NCBI GenBank assembly: GCA_017881725.1
Contig: JADGQO010000106.1
Coordinates: 1-45,836 of the forward strand
From: Fibrobacteria bacterium
Lineage (GTDB): Bacteria > Fibrobacterota > Fibrobacteria > UBA11236
Length of the DNA stretch: 45,836 nt
Direction of reading: 5' to 3'
In this document: positions 1 through 9,161 of the stretch, in pieces
How positions within the stretch are numbered: the stretch's first letter is position 1
Layout: each line of letters starts with the position of its first letter
Program-made: the position numbers and the translations under genes
Notes under the pieces: generated by a model
What the model was told of the DNA's origin: nothing
Database searches by the model: none
Seen by the model: the letters and a program-made list of their open reading frames with translations, nothing else

Positions 1-2
1 GC

Positions 3-110
3 CCAAATGACGGCTCTGAATATGTGCTGGACTGGGTGCTGAAGGAGTTTCCCGAACTGATCCGCGTCACAGCAATCTTTCCTTGCGATTCAAAGTCGGC
101 GCCATTCTGA
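3..110 (+). CDS. C-terminal fragment of an unidentified protein (cut by window start)
   Basis: The third forward frame is open from the first bases to a TGA at 108-110 and gives about 35 residues ending in CDSKSAPF. Its codons look coding, with C or G favoured at third positions. It includes a plausible amphipathic stretch (VLDWVLKEFPELIRV). The start lies outside the window, so neither family nor function can be assigned. It converges on the tolC gene, which ends at 228. A short open frame at a sequence edge could also be chance. Confidence 0.35.
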   Translation, partial: PNDGSEYVLDWVLKEFPELIRVTAIFPCDSKSAPF

Positions 111-227
111 AAGCCAGACTGCTTCCAACCCCCGGGTAAACATTTCGTGATTTACCCCAAAGGGAAAAGAAACTTCCGGTTTTTAGATCCGCACGCGCAA
201 ATTCTCATTGCCGACCGCTTGGCAGGG

Positions 228-1583
228 CTAGCGCAGGGAGGCGGAAAGATCAAGGCGGCCGGTGGCGCGCAGCAGGCGCACTTCGCCGGTGCGGTAATCG
301 CTGACGGCTTGCACGGCCTGGATGCGGGCATTGGCAATGCCCAACTCCGAATCGATCACTTCCAAGGCTTGGCCTACGCCTTGCCGGAAGCGTTCTTCGG
401 AAAGATCCAGGGCCAATTGGGCCGACGCTACCGCTTTGGAGGCCACCTGCATGCGCTCCGCCGCTTCGCGCAGGTTAAGCACGTCTTGCTCCACTTCCTG
501 GACCACCGCTTGTTCCAGGCTTTGCGCAAAGGCTTCCGATTGTTGCAAAGAGCCGCGCGCCTGATCGACGCCGGCTTGCAAGGCGCCTCCGGTGAAAAGC
601 GGCAAGGTCAGTCCCACGCCGACATTCCAGCCCTTCTCCCATTGCGAGTCCAAATGCGACGATTGTCCGCCATATCCCGCGGTGCCGGTCAAGTCGGGCA
701 GGCGGGCGCCCTGGGCCGCGCGCAACTGCTCGCGGACGGATTCCCGACGTAACTTCGCCGCTACCAGTTCCGGCCGATGATCCAGCGCCGCGTTCACTTC
801 CGCACGCATGTCCATGTCGCGCGGGGTGGCCGCCAGGCTGTCCAAAACGACCAAGCTGTCCGCCAATCTCCGGCCCAGGGCATTTTCCAATTGCGATCGC
901 CCCAGGAGGATTTGGTTTTTCCCGTGGATGAGATTCAGCTTGGCGTTCGCTACCACCACTTCCGCTTGCGAGACGTTGAAGCGGGTGCCGCGTCCAGCAT
1001 CGAGTTGCACCTGGCTCAAATTCAAATGGGCCGTGGCCTGATTGAGCGCTTCCTCATCCACCTTTTTTACGGAAAGGCTCAACAGGTAATTGATGAAAGC
1101 GAGCTGGACATTCATGGCCACGGATTCCAAAGTCCCCTCCGCGTCCGTGCGCGCGGCTTGCCATTGATCATAGGCCGATGCGGAACGCGCCGGGGTTTTT
1201 CCGAAATCGAAAAGCAGTTGCTGCGCGGCGACTCCGGCGGTAAAAAGTTGCCCAGTAACATTGCCGCTACCGGACGAGAATCCGCCCGTGGAACTGACGT
1301 CCCCGCCGAAAGCCTTGCCGGTAGCGGCCGCGTTCACTTGCGGAAAATAATTGGCGCGCGCTCCGTGGTAGGCTGCTTCGCCCGCCTGGCTGCCCCCATG
1401 GGCGGATTGCACCAAGGGATTGTAATGCAAAGCGATGTCCACGCAGCGGGCCAGGGAAAGCGTATCCACGGTTTCTCCGGCGCGGATCGCGGGAGAGGCG
1501 GTCAGAGCCAGAGCCAGGGCCAAAATCGACGGCCGGAGCCGCAGCTTGGGGCGCATCTGGTAAAAAGCGATTGCGGTCGGCAT
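228..1583 (-). CDS. TolC family outer-membrane efflux protein
   Basis: This is the outer-membrane channel of a tripartite efflux system, 451 residues, the usual length for the OEP family. A signal peptide is visible (RPKLRLRPSILALALALTASPAIRA), followed by the first OEP repeat beginning SLARCVDIALHYNPLVQSA. A second repeat begins at about residue 270 (ALDHRPELVAAKLRRESV). Long Ala/Gln/Glu-rich helical stretches are typical of the periplasmic tunnel. The ATG at 1583 has an AAAGG-like ribosome site 8 bases upstream. The internal ATG at 1556 would give a shorter signal peptide and is an alternative. It is divergent from marR and the RND pump genes, so it is the likely exit duct for that pump. 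The substrate is unknown. Confidence 0.93.
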   Translation of the reverse strand: MPTAIAFYQMRPKLRLRPSILALALALTASPAIRAGETVDTLSLARCVDIALHYNPLVQSAHGGSQAGEAAYHGARANYFPQVNAAATGKAFGGDVSSTGGFSSGSGNVTGQLFTAGVAAQQLLFDFGKTPARSASAYDQWQAARTDAEGTLESVAMNVQLAFINYLLSLSVKKVDEEALNQATAHLNLSQVQLDAGRGTRFNVSQAEVVVANAKLNLIHGKNQILLGRSQLENALGRRLADSLVVLDSLAATPRDMDMRAEVNAALDHRPELVAAKLRRESVREQLRAAQGARLPDLTGTAGYGGQSSHLDSQWEKGWNVGVGLTLPLFTGGALQAGVDQARGSLQQSEAFAQSLEQAVVQEVEQDVLNLREAAERMQVASKAVASAQLALDLSEERFRQGVGQALEVIDSELGIANARIQAVQAVSDYRTGEVRLLRATGRLDLSASLR

Positions 1584-1691
1584 GTTCGCGCCTTTCGGGT
1601 TTCCATCCGGTTTCTTCCGTGGCCGGCATTGCGCAGGAATGGAAATAAATTTACATTGTCAACTATCCAACCTAGCAACCAATATCCGGCA
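1584..1691. promoter_or_regulatory. divergent control region between tolC and marR
   Basis: This 108-base spacer separates the outward-facing tolC and marR genes. It is clearly more AT-rich than the flanking genes. On the minus strand it holds a consensus-like -35 hexamer TTGACA (1662 to 1657). The overlapping TTGTCAA is a short symmetric element of the kind MarR proteins can bind. No convincing -10 hexamer was placed. Control of both arms by the adjacent MarR protein is an inference from gene arrangement. Confidence 0.4.
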
Positions 1692-2288
1692 ATGGCAAAT
1701 TCGCAATCCTCCATCCAACCATTAAGCCGCCGTTTCGGCTTGCTGTCGAAATCCGGATTCGAGATATTGGCCCATCAACTTTCGCATCTGGATCTTGATC
1801 GGTATTTCTTCCATATCCTGGTGTTGGCCGAGAGCGCTCGAATGCTGACCCAAAAGGAATTGGCCGAAGTGGTGGACTTCGATAAGACCGCCATGGTTCG
1901 CGTGGTCGATTACCTGACCGAGAAGGGTTATCTGGAACGTAAAGTCAACCCGGAGGATCGGCGCGAGCAATTCGTGGTGTTGACGGCCAAAGGCCGCCGG
2001 GACGCGCCCAAGATTAAAGCGGCCGTGATTAAGGTGAACCAATCGGCCATGCGGGGAATCAGCCCTGAGAAGGCCAGGATTTTCTTGTCCTGCCTGGATA
2101 TCATCGCCCGGAACTTCGCTTCCCTGCCGAAGGAAAAGATCCATATCAAATTCAGAAAATCGAAAACGGAATCCGCGCCGGGACATGCTGTTCGCGGCAA
2201 CGCCACTAAGGCCAAGCCGGGTAAAAAACCGAAGCGCGCGGCCCTTGATAAGAAAGTTAAAGTCGGAATCCGCAAAACCGGATCCTAG
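1692..2288 (+). CDS. MarR family transcriptional regulator
   Basis: This is a winged-helix DNA-binding protein of 198 residues, probably a ligand-responsive repressor of the efflux genes. The core (about residues 20-140) has the MarR order of helices. It includes LTQKELAEVVDFDKTAMVRVVDYLTEKGYLER, the recognition-helix and wing region, and the wing motif NPEDRREQFVVLTAKG. The C-terminal 45 residues are a Lys/Arg-rich tail (KAKPGKKPKRAALDKKVK) beyond the usual family length of about 145; it may add non-specific DNA binding. The reading frame is open much further upstream, but that part lies antisense to tolC. The ATG at 1692 is the first start after that gene, although it lacks a strong ribosome site. 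The adaptor gene follows 16 bases after the stop, suggesting co-transcription. Confidence 0.9.
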   Translation: MANSQSSIQPLSRRFGLLSKSGFEILAHQLSHLDLDRYFFHILVLAESARMLTQKELAEVVDFDKTAMVRVVDYLTEKGYLERKVNPEDRREQFVVLTAKGRRDAPKIKAAVIKVNQSAMRGISPEKARIFLSCLDIIARNFASLPKEKIHIKFRKSKTESAPGHAVRGNATKAKPGKKPKRAALDKKVKVGIRKTGS

Positions 2289-2304
2289 ACGGAGGAAGGC
2301 TGAG

Positions 2305-3471
2305 ATGGCGATGGGGAAGAAAAATATTTTGTGGAGTTGCGTGGGCGTCTTGATCCTGCTCGCCATCGCCTATCCGAAAATCCAAAAGGCATTGCATCCG
2401 GTCGATGGCTCGGCGGCAGGCTCGCCTGCGGGCGGCGCGGGCGCGCATGCGAAGGGTGACAGGAGCGACAAGGCTGATAAAAGCGACAAAGGCGATCGTG
2501 GCGCAATGGGTGGCAAGAGCGGGGGAGGCCCCAAGGTGCAGGTGGCCGCGCATGTCATGAAGCCGGAGAAAATCGAGGAAAAAATCACCAGCACGGGAAC
2601 GGTATTGGCCGGCGAGGAAGTGCAGCTCAAAAGCGAAGCGTCCGGACGCATCATCCGGTTGCCTTTGAAGGAAGGCGCCCGGGTGGCCAAGGGAACCTTA
2701 TTGGTCAAAATCAACGACGCGGATTTGCAGGCCCAGTTGATCAAGGCCAAGGCCGCCTATAAATTGGTCGGCGACAAAGCGGGCCGCCAAAAATTATTGC
2801 TGGCGAAGGAAGCCATCAGCCAAGAAGACTATGAAGTGGCCGTGCAGGAATTGGAGTCCGCCCGCGGGGATTTGCAATTGCTGCAAGCGCAAATCGACAA
2901 GACGGAGATCCGCGCGCCTTTCGAAGGCGTGGTGGGGCTCAAATACGTCAGCGAGGGCGGGTATTTGTCGCAAGGGACGGCCATCGCGAATTTCATCAGC
3001 GACGGGCCTTTGAAACTGGAGTTCTCGGTGCCGGAGCAATATTTCAGCGCCATCGCGGCGGGACGCGAAGTCACCTTCTCGATCCAGGGATCCAATCGCG
3101 GCTACCGCGCCAAAGTCTATGGCGTGGAGCCCAAGGTGGATGAGTCCACGCGCACCATCAAGGTGCGGGCCCTGTGCGACAACGCCGGGGAGACTATCGC
3201 TCCGGGATCCTTCGCCAAGGTGGATATCCTTTTGCAGGCCAAACCCGCGGCCCTGATGGCGCCGAGCCAGGCTTTGATGCCGGACGCCAAAGGCGAGAAG
3301 TTGTTCGTGCTGCGCGGGGGCGTGCCCGCGTTCCAGCCCGTGTCCACGGGCCTGCGGCGGGAGGCGGACGTGGAAATCACCCAAGGCCTGAACGTGGGCG
3401 ATACCATCATCACTTCCGGCGTGATGCTGCTCAAGCCGGGCTCGGTCGTCGATATCAAGAGCGTGGATTGA
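2305..3471 (+). CDS. RND efflux system periplasmic adaptor (membrane fusion protein)
   Basis: This 388-residue periplasmic adaptor links the inner-membrane RND pump to the TolC-type channel. An N-terminal membrane anchor (ILWSCVGVLILLAIAYP) is followed by a low-complexity linker rich in Gly, Ser, Lys and Asp (ADKSDKGDRG). The hairpin and lipoyl halves then appear (VQLKSEASGRIIRLPLKEGARVAKGTLL and later ETRAPFEGVVGLKYVSEGGYLSQGT-like sequence). Beta-barrel and membrane-proximal domains end in GLNVGDTIITSGVMLLKPGS. The start was set at the ATG at 2305, which has GGAGG 9 bases upstream; the frame is open earlier but overlaps marR. The pump gene starts 4 bases after the stop, so the two are tightly coupled. 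Confidence 0.94.
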   Translation: MAMGKKNILWSCVGVLILLAIAYPKIQKALHPVDGSAAGSPAGGAGAHAKGDRSDKADKSDKGDRGAMGGKSGGGPKVQVAAHVMKPEKIEEKITSTGTVLAGEEVQLKSEASGRIIRLPLKEGARVAKGTLLVKINDADLQAQLIKAKAAYKLVGDKAGRQKLLLAKEAISQEDYEVAVQELESARGDLQLLQAQIDKTEIRAPFEGVVGLKYVSEGGYLSQGTAIANFISDGPLKLEFSVPEQYFSAIAAGREVTFSIQGSNRGYRAKVYGVEPKVDESTRTIKVRALCDNAGETIAPGSFAKVDILLQAKPAALMAPSQALMPDAKGEKLFVLRGGVPAFQPVSTGLRREADVEITQGLNVGDTIITSGVMLLKPGSVVDIKSVD

Positions 3472-3475
3472 GCGT

Positions 3476-6400
3476 ATGAATTTTTCTTCCTTGTTCATAC
3501 GCAGGCCGGTGTTCGGCATCGTCCTCAACCTGGTCATCCTGCTCTTCGGTTGCGTGGCGTTCAAATTCCTGGGCGTGCGCGATTATCCATCCGTGGATCC
3601 GCCCGTGGTCACCGTGTCCACCAATTATATCGGCGCCAATCCGGAAGTGATGGAAGCCCAGATCACGGAGCCGCTGGAGCAATCGATCAACGGCATCGCG
3701 GGCATCCGCACCCTGAACTCCACCAGCGCCGAGGGCAGCAGCAACATCACCGTGGAATTCAACCTGGGAACCGATTTGGAGGCCGCCACCAGCGACGTGC
3801 GCGATCGCGTTTCCCGCGCCATCCGTTCCTTGCCGCCGGATCTCACCACGCCGCCGGTCATTTCCAAAGCGGACGCCAACTCATCGCCCATCCTGGTGCT
3901 CACCACGCAAAGCGATTCGATGAATCTCCTGGAAGTCACCGACTACGCCAACAACGTCATCAAAGAACGCCTGCAAACCATTCCCGGCGTCAGCGAAGTC
4001 CGCATCTGGGGCGAACAGAAATATTCCATCCGTTTGAATATGGATGCCGGGGCGATGACCGCGCGCGGCGTCACGGCGCAGGACGTGAAGTCGGCACTGG
4101 ACCGCGAGAACGTGGAATTGCCTTCCGGCCGCATCGAGGGCAGTCATACGGAATTCACCATCCGCACCTTGAGCCGGCTCACCAAGCCATCCGAGTTTGA
4201 AAACCTCATCATCCGCAGCGACAGCGGGAAGGTCGTGCGGTTCCGAGATATCGGGACGGTCCGGGAAGCGGCGGAAAACAATCGCACCATCGTCAAACGC
4301 GACGGATCGCCCATGGTCGGTGTGGCCGTGGTGCCGCAGCCGGGCGTGAACAATGTCGCCATCGCGGACGAATTCTACAAGCGGCTGGCAATCCTGAAAA
4401 AGGATTTGCCCAAATCCTTGCGTGTGGACATTTTTTTGGATTACACGACGACCATCCGACGTTCGATCAAGGAAGTCACGGAGACCTTGATCATCGCCTT
4501 CCTGCTGGTGGTGTTGGTCATCTTCGTATTCCTGCGCGATTGGCGCGCCACCTTGATCCCCGTGGTGGCGCTACCCGTATCCTTAATCGGGACTTTTTTC
4601 CTGATGTACGCCTGTGGTTTCTCGATCAATATCCTTTCCCTGCTGGGCATCGTGTTGGCCACGGGCCTGGTGGTTGACGACGCCATCGTGGTTCTGGAAA
4701 ACATATACCAGAAAATCGAGGCCGGGGAAGACCCGGTTTCCGCGGGCCATCGCGGATCGGCGGAAATCTTTTTCGCGGTCTTGTCCACCACCTTGACCTT
4801 GGCGGCCGTGTTCCTTCCCATCGTGTTCCTGCAAGGCTTTATCGGCCGCCTGTTCCGCGAGTTCGGCGTAGTCGTGGCCGGCGCCGTCCTCCTGTCCGCG
4901 TTCGTTTCGCTTTCCATCACGCCCATGCTCTGCACGCGCCTTTTGAAGCGCCATGCACAAGGCGGAAAAACCCTCTATGCCCGCAGCGAAGCCTTCTTCA
5001 CCTGGATGGTGGAAAGTTATCGCGGCGGCTTGGAAGCCTTCCTGTCTCACCGTTGGATCAGCATCGCCGTCATGGCCTTGGCCGTCGCTCTCATCGGCGT
5101 CCTTTACCGCCTCTTGCCCAGCGAGTTGGCCCCCATGGAAGACCGTTCGCGCATGGTCATCAACACTACCGCCCCGGAAGGCACTTCATTTCCCGCCATG
5201 GCGCAATACATGGACGCAGTGGCGGATTTATGCGCCCAGGACGTTCCGGAACGCGCGGCGGTGTTGACTTTGGCCCCTTCCAATTTCAGCGGCACTGGAC
5301 CCGTGAATACGGGCTCGGGACGCGTGGTCTTGAAGGATCCGGAAAACCGCAAGCGCAGCCAGTCGCAAATCGCCGATCAACTTTCGCGTGATTTGCGCCA
5401 ACTCAGCGGGGCGCGCACCTACATCTCGCAGGAGCAGACCATCACCACCGATCGCGGCGGCGGCCTGCCGGTGCAATTCATCATCCAGGCGTCCGACATT
5501 GAACATCTGGCCGCCAAGCTTCCGGACATGCTGGAGCAGATGGCCAAGGATCCCGCCTTCCAGGCCGTGGACGCGAATTTGAAATTCAACAAACCGGAAA
5601 TCCGCCTGAGCATCGATCGCGACAAGGCCAATGATTTGGAAGTATCCTCCTTGGACATCAGCCGGACCTTGCAGTTGGCCTTGAGCGGCACCAATTACGG
5701 TTTCCTGGTGCGCGAAGGAAAGCAATACCAGATTATCGGGCAATTCGATCGACACGATCGCGACAAGCCGCTGGACTTGCGCTCCGCTTATGTCCGCAGC
5801 AGCGCGGGCCGCTTGATCCAATTGGATAATGTGGTCAAGACGCAGGAAGCCAGCAGCCCGCCGCAATTGTTCCGCTATAACCGGTATTCCGCCGCCACCA
5901 TTAAGGCGGGCTTGGCTCCGGGCAAAACCATGGGCGACGGCATCAACGCCGTGAACGCCATCGCCAAACGTGTCTTGGATGAAAGCTACACCACCGCCTT
6001 GGCCGGCCCGGCGCGCGATTATTCGGAGAGTTCTTCCAGCCTGGCCTTCGCCTTCATTTTCGCATTGGTTTTGATCTATCTGGTTTTGGCGGCCCAATTC
6101 GAAAGCTTCACGGATCCGTTCATCGTAATGTTGACCGTGCCGCTCGCTTTCGCCGGCGCCTTGCTTTCGCTCTGGTATTTCGATCAGACCCTGAACATCT
6201 TCAGTGAGATCGGCATCATCATGCTGATTGGTTTGGTGACGAAGAACGGCATCCTGATTGTCGAGTTCGCGAACCAACGTAAGGAAGCGGGCCTGTCGAT
6301 ACGCCAAGCCATCCTGGAAGCCTCGGTATCGCGCTTCCGGCCCATCGTCATGACCAGCCTCACCGCAGTATTGGGCGCCTTGCCCATTGCGCTGGCCTTG

Positions 6401-6616
6401 GGAGCGGGAGCCAAGAGCCGCGTCTCCATGGGCATCGTCATCATGGGCGGACTGCTGTTCTCCCTGGTGCTGACCCTGTTCGTGGTCCCGGCCATGTATA
6501 CGTATTTATCCTCGGTGCATCGCAAAACCGATGCGACCCATCCCGCCGACGTGGCCCAATCCAACGGCACGACGGATGCCTCCCAGCCCACGGGCAGGTT
6601 GAAGACCGTCATATAG
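3476..6616 (+). CDS. RND multidrug efflux permease (AcrB/MdtB-like, HAE-1 type)
   Basis: This is a proton-driven inner-membrane pump of 1046 residues, the standard length for the AcrB/MexB/MdtBC family. The protein opens with FSSLFIRRPVFGIVLNLVILL, the typical first membrane segment. The porter-domain motif EAQITEPLEQSINGIAGI follows. The transmembrane-4 motif GLVVDDAIVVLENIYQ carries the paired Asp residues used for proton relay. The C-terminal membrane block contains EIGIIMLIGLVTKNGILIVEFAN and FRPIVMTSLTAVLGALP. The gene sits 4 bases after the adaptor. With the divergent tolC the locus encodes all three layers of a drug exporter. It ends with a short hydrophilic tail rich in Thr and Ala. 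The substrate cannot be read from sequence. Confidence 0.95.
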   Translation: MNFSSLFIRRPVFGIVLNLVILLFGCVAFKFLGVRDYPSVDPPVVTVSTNYIGANPEVMEAQITEPLEQSINGIAGIRTLNSTSAEGSSNITVEFNLGTDLEAATSDVRDRVSRAIRSLPPDLTTPPVISKADANSSPILVLTTQSDSMNLLEVTDYANNVIKERLQTIPGVSEVRIWGEQKYSIRLNMDAGAMTARGVTAQDVKSALDRENVELPSGRIEGSHTEFTIRTLSRLTKPSEFENLIIRSDSGKVVRFRDIGTVREAAENNRTIVKRDGSPMVGVAVVPQPGVNNVAIADEFYKRLAILKKDLPKSLRVDIFLDYTTTIRRSIKEVTETLIIAFLLVVLVIFVFLRDWRATLIPVVALPVSLIGTFFLMYACGFSINILSLLGIVLATGLVVDDAIVVLENIYQKIEAGEDPVSAGHRGSAEIFFAVLSTTLTLAAVFLPIVFLQGFIGRLFREFGVVVAGAVLLSAFVSLSITPMLCTRLLKRHAQGGKTLYARSEAFFTWMVESYRGGLEAFLSHRWISIAVMALAVALIGVLYRLLPSELAPMEDRSRMVINTTAPEGTSFPAMAQYMDAVADLCAQDVPERAAVLTLAPSNFSGTGPVNTGSGRVVLKDPENRKRSQSQIADQLSRDLRQLSGARTYISQEQTITTDRGGGLPVQFIIQASDIEHLAAKLPDMLEQMAKDPAFQAVDANLKFNKPEIRLSIDRDKANDLEVSSLDISRTLQLALSGTNYGFLVREGKQYQIIGQFDRHDRDKPLDLRSAYVRSSAGRLIQLDNVVKTQEASSPPQLFRYNRYSAATIKAGLAPGKTMGDGINAVNAIAKRVLDESYTTALAGPARDYSESSSSLAFAFIFALVLIYLVLAAQFESFTDPFIVMLTVPLAFAGALLSLWYFDQTLNIFSEIGIIMLIGLVTKNGILIVEFANQRKEAGLSIRQAILEASVSRFRPIVMTSLTAVLGALPIALALGAGAKSRVSMGIVIMGGLLFSLVLTLFVVPAMYTYLSSVHRKTDATHPADVAQSNGTTDASQPTGRLKTVI

Positions 6617-6816
6617 TGCAGCCTGGGCCGCTGCCTCATCACGATCATGGGGAATATTCCCATCGCCATTATCTTCGGATTCATCGGTTTAAAGCTGAGA
6701 TTGTTTTCTATCCCCGCTTGGATGGTTTCCGTGCGTGGGTACATTCCTTAAAGCGTATTTCAAAGGGGTACTGGAGCAAAAGGTCAATGTATTATCGTCG
6801 GGAAATGAAGCTGTAA

Positions 6817-7134
6817 CCCCATTTGGCCCGGGATTTCGTTGGTTGCATGGATCCGGGCGACGCCAAATACAATCCGGAAGCGACGGTTGGGCCCACCGAT
6901 TTTACAATGAATCGCGAAAGCGTTTGGTTGACGCCGCTAGATACCTTGATCTTAAATGAACCGGGACTGAACTCCGTAAAGATCACGGCGGTGGATGGGA
7001 AGACGGTTTACCGCGCTTCCATCCTGGGGGGATCCGGAAAACCGCTGGAGATTTCCGGATTAAAGCAGGGGATATATTTCCTCAGCGTGCGCGCCGGCAA
7101 AGATCAAAAAGTCCGACGCGTGTTCGTGAATTAA
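6817..7134 (+). pseudogene. orphan C-terminal tail of a secreted protein (sorting-domain-like)
   Basis: An open frame follows an in-frame TAA at 6814 and has no ATG start; the earliest candidate is a TTG at 6823. The roughly 103 residues begin with a CxDPxxxxYNPxATV motif (GCMDPGDAKYNPEATVGPTD), common near the ends of secreted proteins of FCB-group bacteria. The rest resembles a type IX-style C-terminal sorting beta-sandwich: LNSVKITAVDGKTVYRA, then GLKQGIYFLSVRAG and RRVFVN at the terminus. No catalytic domain or signal peptide precedes it. I read it as the surviving 3' end of a deleted gene. The 200 bases between the RND gene and this fragment (6617-6816) hold no supportable gene. Confidence 0.55.
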
Positions 7135-7143
7135 CCGAAGCGC

Positions 7144-8238
7144 TTATGGCTTGAGGAAAGACTCCGGGACGGAACCTTGAAAGCGCTTGCCCGTCAAGGT
7201 AGAGACCGGACGGCCTTCCGATAGAATGGTCAGGGTCGAGCCATTGAAGCCCAAGGTGTACTTCTCAGGCGATTTCCGAATCGGCTGCGGGGTTGCCGTC
7301 AACTTCACCGTGCCATACAGCGACGCGTACAAGGGATCTTCCGGCAACAGCTTGATGCGCCAATTCCGATACCAGATTGCGGTTCCTTCGGACTGCTCGG
7401 AAAGCATGCCTTCGGTCAGGTACTTCGTGACGGTGTTGGGGGTGGTTTTCGGCGCAATGCGCGGGTTTCGGTATTCCATGACCTTCACGCCGTCGACGAA
7501 ATGGCGGGTGGTGTCCTTGCCATGGGATTCAACGCGGACGGTTACCCATCCATGGTTGTCCAACGCGGCGGGATGGGGCTTTTGCCATCCCGGGAAACCA
7601 ATAATGAGGTTGTTGCTCGGGGCCCCCACGCCGCCATAATCGATTTCCGGCTGCGTGCTATCCGCCTGCGCGGCCTGGCCTCCGCCGAAAGGGTGGGTCA
7701 CCATCTTGGCGTGCACGGTGATCCATGTGCCGCCGGATTGCCCGTTAATACTGCCCAAGGCCCAAATCTGACCGATGCCCTGGCCCGGATCTCCCTGGCA
7801 TTCAATGGCGCGCGGAAGGCCTCCACCTTGGCCGGCGTCGTTCCACTGGATTTTTGTCATGATGCCGGTATTGCCGAGGCTATTGGGCCAGCGCAGTTCG
7901 CATTCCATGATATAATGGGAGAAGTTTTGCTTGAAAATGAGCTGCCCGTTTGGACTTCCCGTGGTGCGAATGGTATCACCGCTTTGAACGAAGAACGGCC
8001 CGTTGAAGGGCGCTGTGGCTGCTTCCTGGGCCGGTGAGCCGCTGCCGGTATAGACAGCGAAATCCGACTGGTTATCCCCGCGAAAAATTTTAATCCAACC
8101 CTGGGCGTCGGGCTTGGGCAAGTTGACGGTCGGCGTGGTTTGCGCCAACCCGTTCCCGAGGGAAAGCCCGAATACCAAAGTTGCGCGTACAGTCCAATCC
8201 CGCAGAAACATCATCGAAAAAGCTTTTCGCATATCCAT
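7144..8238 (-). CDS. secreted DUF1080 (3-keto-disaccharide hydrolase-like) protein
   Basis: This is a 364-residue exported protein of the DUF1080 family. Some characterised members of the family act on 3-keto-glycosides. The chosen start is the ATG at 8238 (MDMRKAFSMM), with GAGGGTGGGG just upstream; a longer frame begins at 8280. A signal peptide ending near GLSLGNGLAQ is followed by the domain opening (GWIKIFRGDN). Core strands follow: FSHYIMECELRWPN, then GGGLPRAIECQGDPGQGIGQIW, and GWVTVRVESHGKDTTRHFVDG. The domain closes with WYRNWRIKLLPEDPLY. About 60 residues after that form a short unrelated tail (STLTGKRFQGSVPESFLKP) shared with the broken neighbour copy. Substrate and true activity are unknown. 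It converges on the orphan tail, with 9 bases between the two stop codons. Confidence 0.85.
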   Translation of the reverse strand: MDMRKAFSMMFLRDWTVRATLVFGLSLGNGLAQTTPTVNLPKPDAQGWIKIFRGDNQSDFAVYTGSGSPAQEAATAPFNGPFFVQSGDTIRTTGSPNGQLIFKQNFSHYIMECELRWPNSLGNTGIMTKIQWNDAGQGGGLPRAIECQGDPGQGIGQIWALGSINGQSGGTWITVHAKMVTHPFGGGQAAQADSTQPEIDYGGVGAPSNNLIIGFPGWQKPHPAALDNHGWVTVRVESHGKDTTRHFVDGVKVMEYRNPRIAPKTTPNTVTKYLTEGMLSEQSEGTAIWYRNWRIKLLPEDPLYASLYGTVKLTATPQPIRKSPEKYTLGFNGSTLTILSEGRPVSTLTGKRFQGSVPESFLKP

Positions 8239-8405
8239 CCCCACCCTCAAATCGTCTGGGAAGTATAGTGCGCCATGCACTTACTGCCGTTAGATGTGAA
8301 AATATATCCGTTTCCAAATGAAAACATACCCATTAAATCACGAGGCTGGGCTTTGGGGACAGCCCTCCTGGGTAGTGATTTAGAGACACCCTTTAGCGGC
8401 GCTCT

Positions 8406-9126
8406 TTAGGGCTTGAGGAGAAATTCCGGGATGGATCCTTGTACGCGTTTACCTGTCAGCGTCGAAGCCGGGTAGCCTCCAACTTCACGGGGCTGTATAA
8501 CGACGCATACAAGGGATCTTCCGGCAACAGCTTGATGCGCCAGCCCCGGTACCAGACTTCTCCGCCTTCGGATTGCACCGTGACCATGCCTTCGGTGAGG
8601 GACTTGACCACGGCGTTGGCATCGTTGCTCTGGGTGCTGTCGTTGATGGCGCCGTGCGAATCCGATTTGTCCTTGAAGGTGATCCACGGTCGTGCGTTGC
8701 CGGGCCCCAGGCACCAAACCTGGCCGATACCCTGGTTGGGATCTCCCTGGCATTCGATGCAGGTGGGAAGCCCGCCTCCCTGGCCAGCGAAGCTGCACTT
8801 CCATGATGTAATGGGAGAAAACCTGCTTGAAGATCAGCTGCCCGTTGGGTTTTCCCGTGGTGCGGATGGTGTCCCCGCCCTGGATGGTGAAGGTTCCGCC
8901 GAAAGGCGGCGTGGAGTCCTCCGCGGCCGGCGACCATTGCCCGTGTACACGGAAAATCACTCTTGTTGTCGCCCCGGAAAATCCGGATCCAGCCTGCGGA
9001 ATCCGGTTTTGGCAATTTTGCGGTGGGGATGGTTTGGGACAGGCCTGCGCTCGCGCCAAGTCCAAGGAGCAGGATTGCGCAGACCACCCAATTTTTCCCA
9101 ATGATCGCCGTATCGCAAAACCGCAT
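8406..9126 (-). pseudogene. decayed tandem copy of the DUF1080 protein
   Basis: Three different minus-strand frames give successive pieces of the neighbouring DUF1080 protein. The first starts at the ATG at 9126 with a signal peptide and GWIRIFRGDNKSDF. The second carries FTIQGGDTIRTTGKPNGQLI and FSHYIMEVQLRWPG. The third carries GGGLPTCIECQGDPNQGIGQ, SLTEGMVTVQSEGGEVWYRG and WRIKLLPEDPLYASLY. The final frame restores STLTGKRVQGSIPEFLLKP and the stop. Compared with the intact copy, about 18 residues are missing after LRWP and about 60 in the middle. A stretch of some 40 bases near 8501-8541 is almost identical to 7321-7361, so the duplication is not ancient. It is non-functional as it stands. 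Confidence 0.85.
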
Positions 9127-9161
9127 TCTGTCCCCCGCCCCAACCTTGTTGGCGATACCCT

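Noticed and set aside
777..1691. Long plus-strand frame joined in phase to marR, suggesting a 503-residue protein
   Set aside because: The first 305 codons lie antisense to the TolC gene and read as its shadow. MarR proteins start at the ATG at 1692.
5228..6307. 359-residue minus-strand frame inside the RND permease
   Set aside because: It is antisense to a fully conserved pump gene, its composition is that of a mirrored frame, and it matches no domain.
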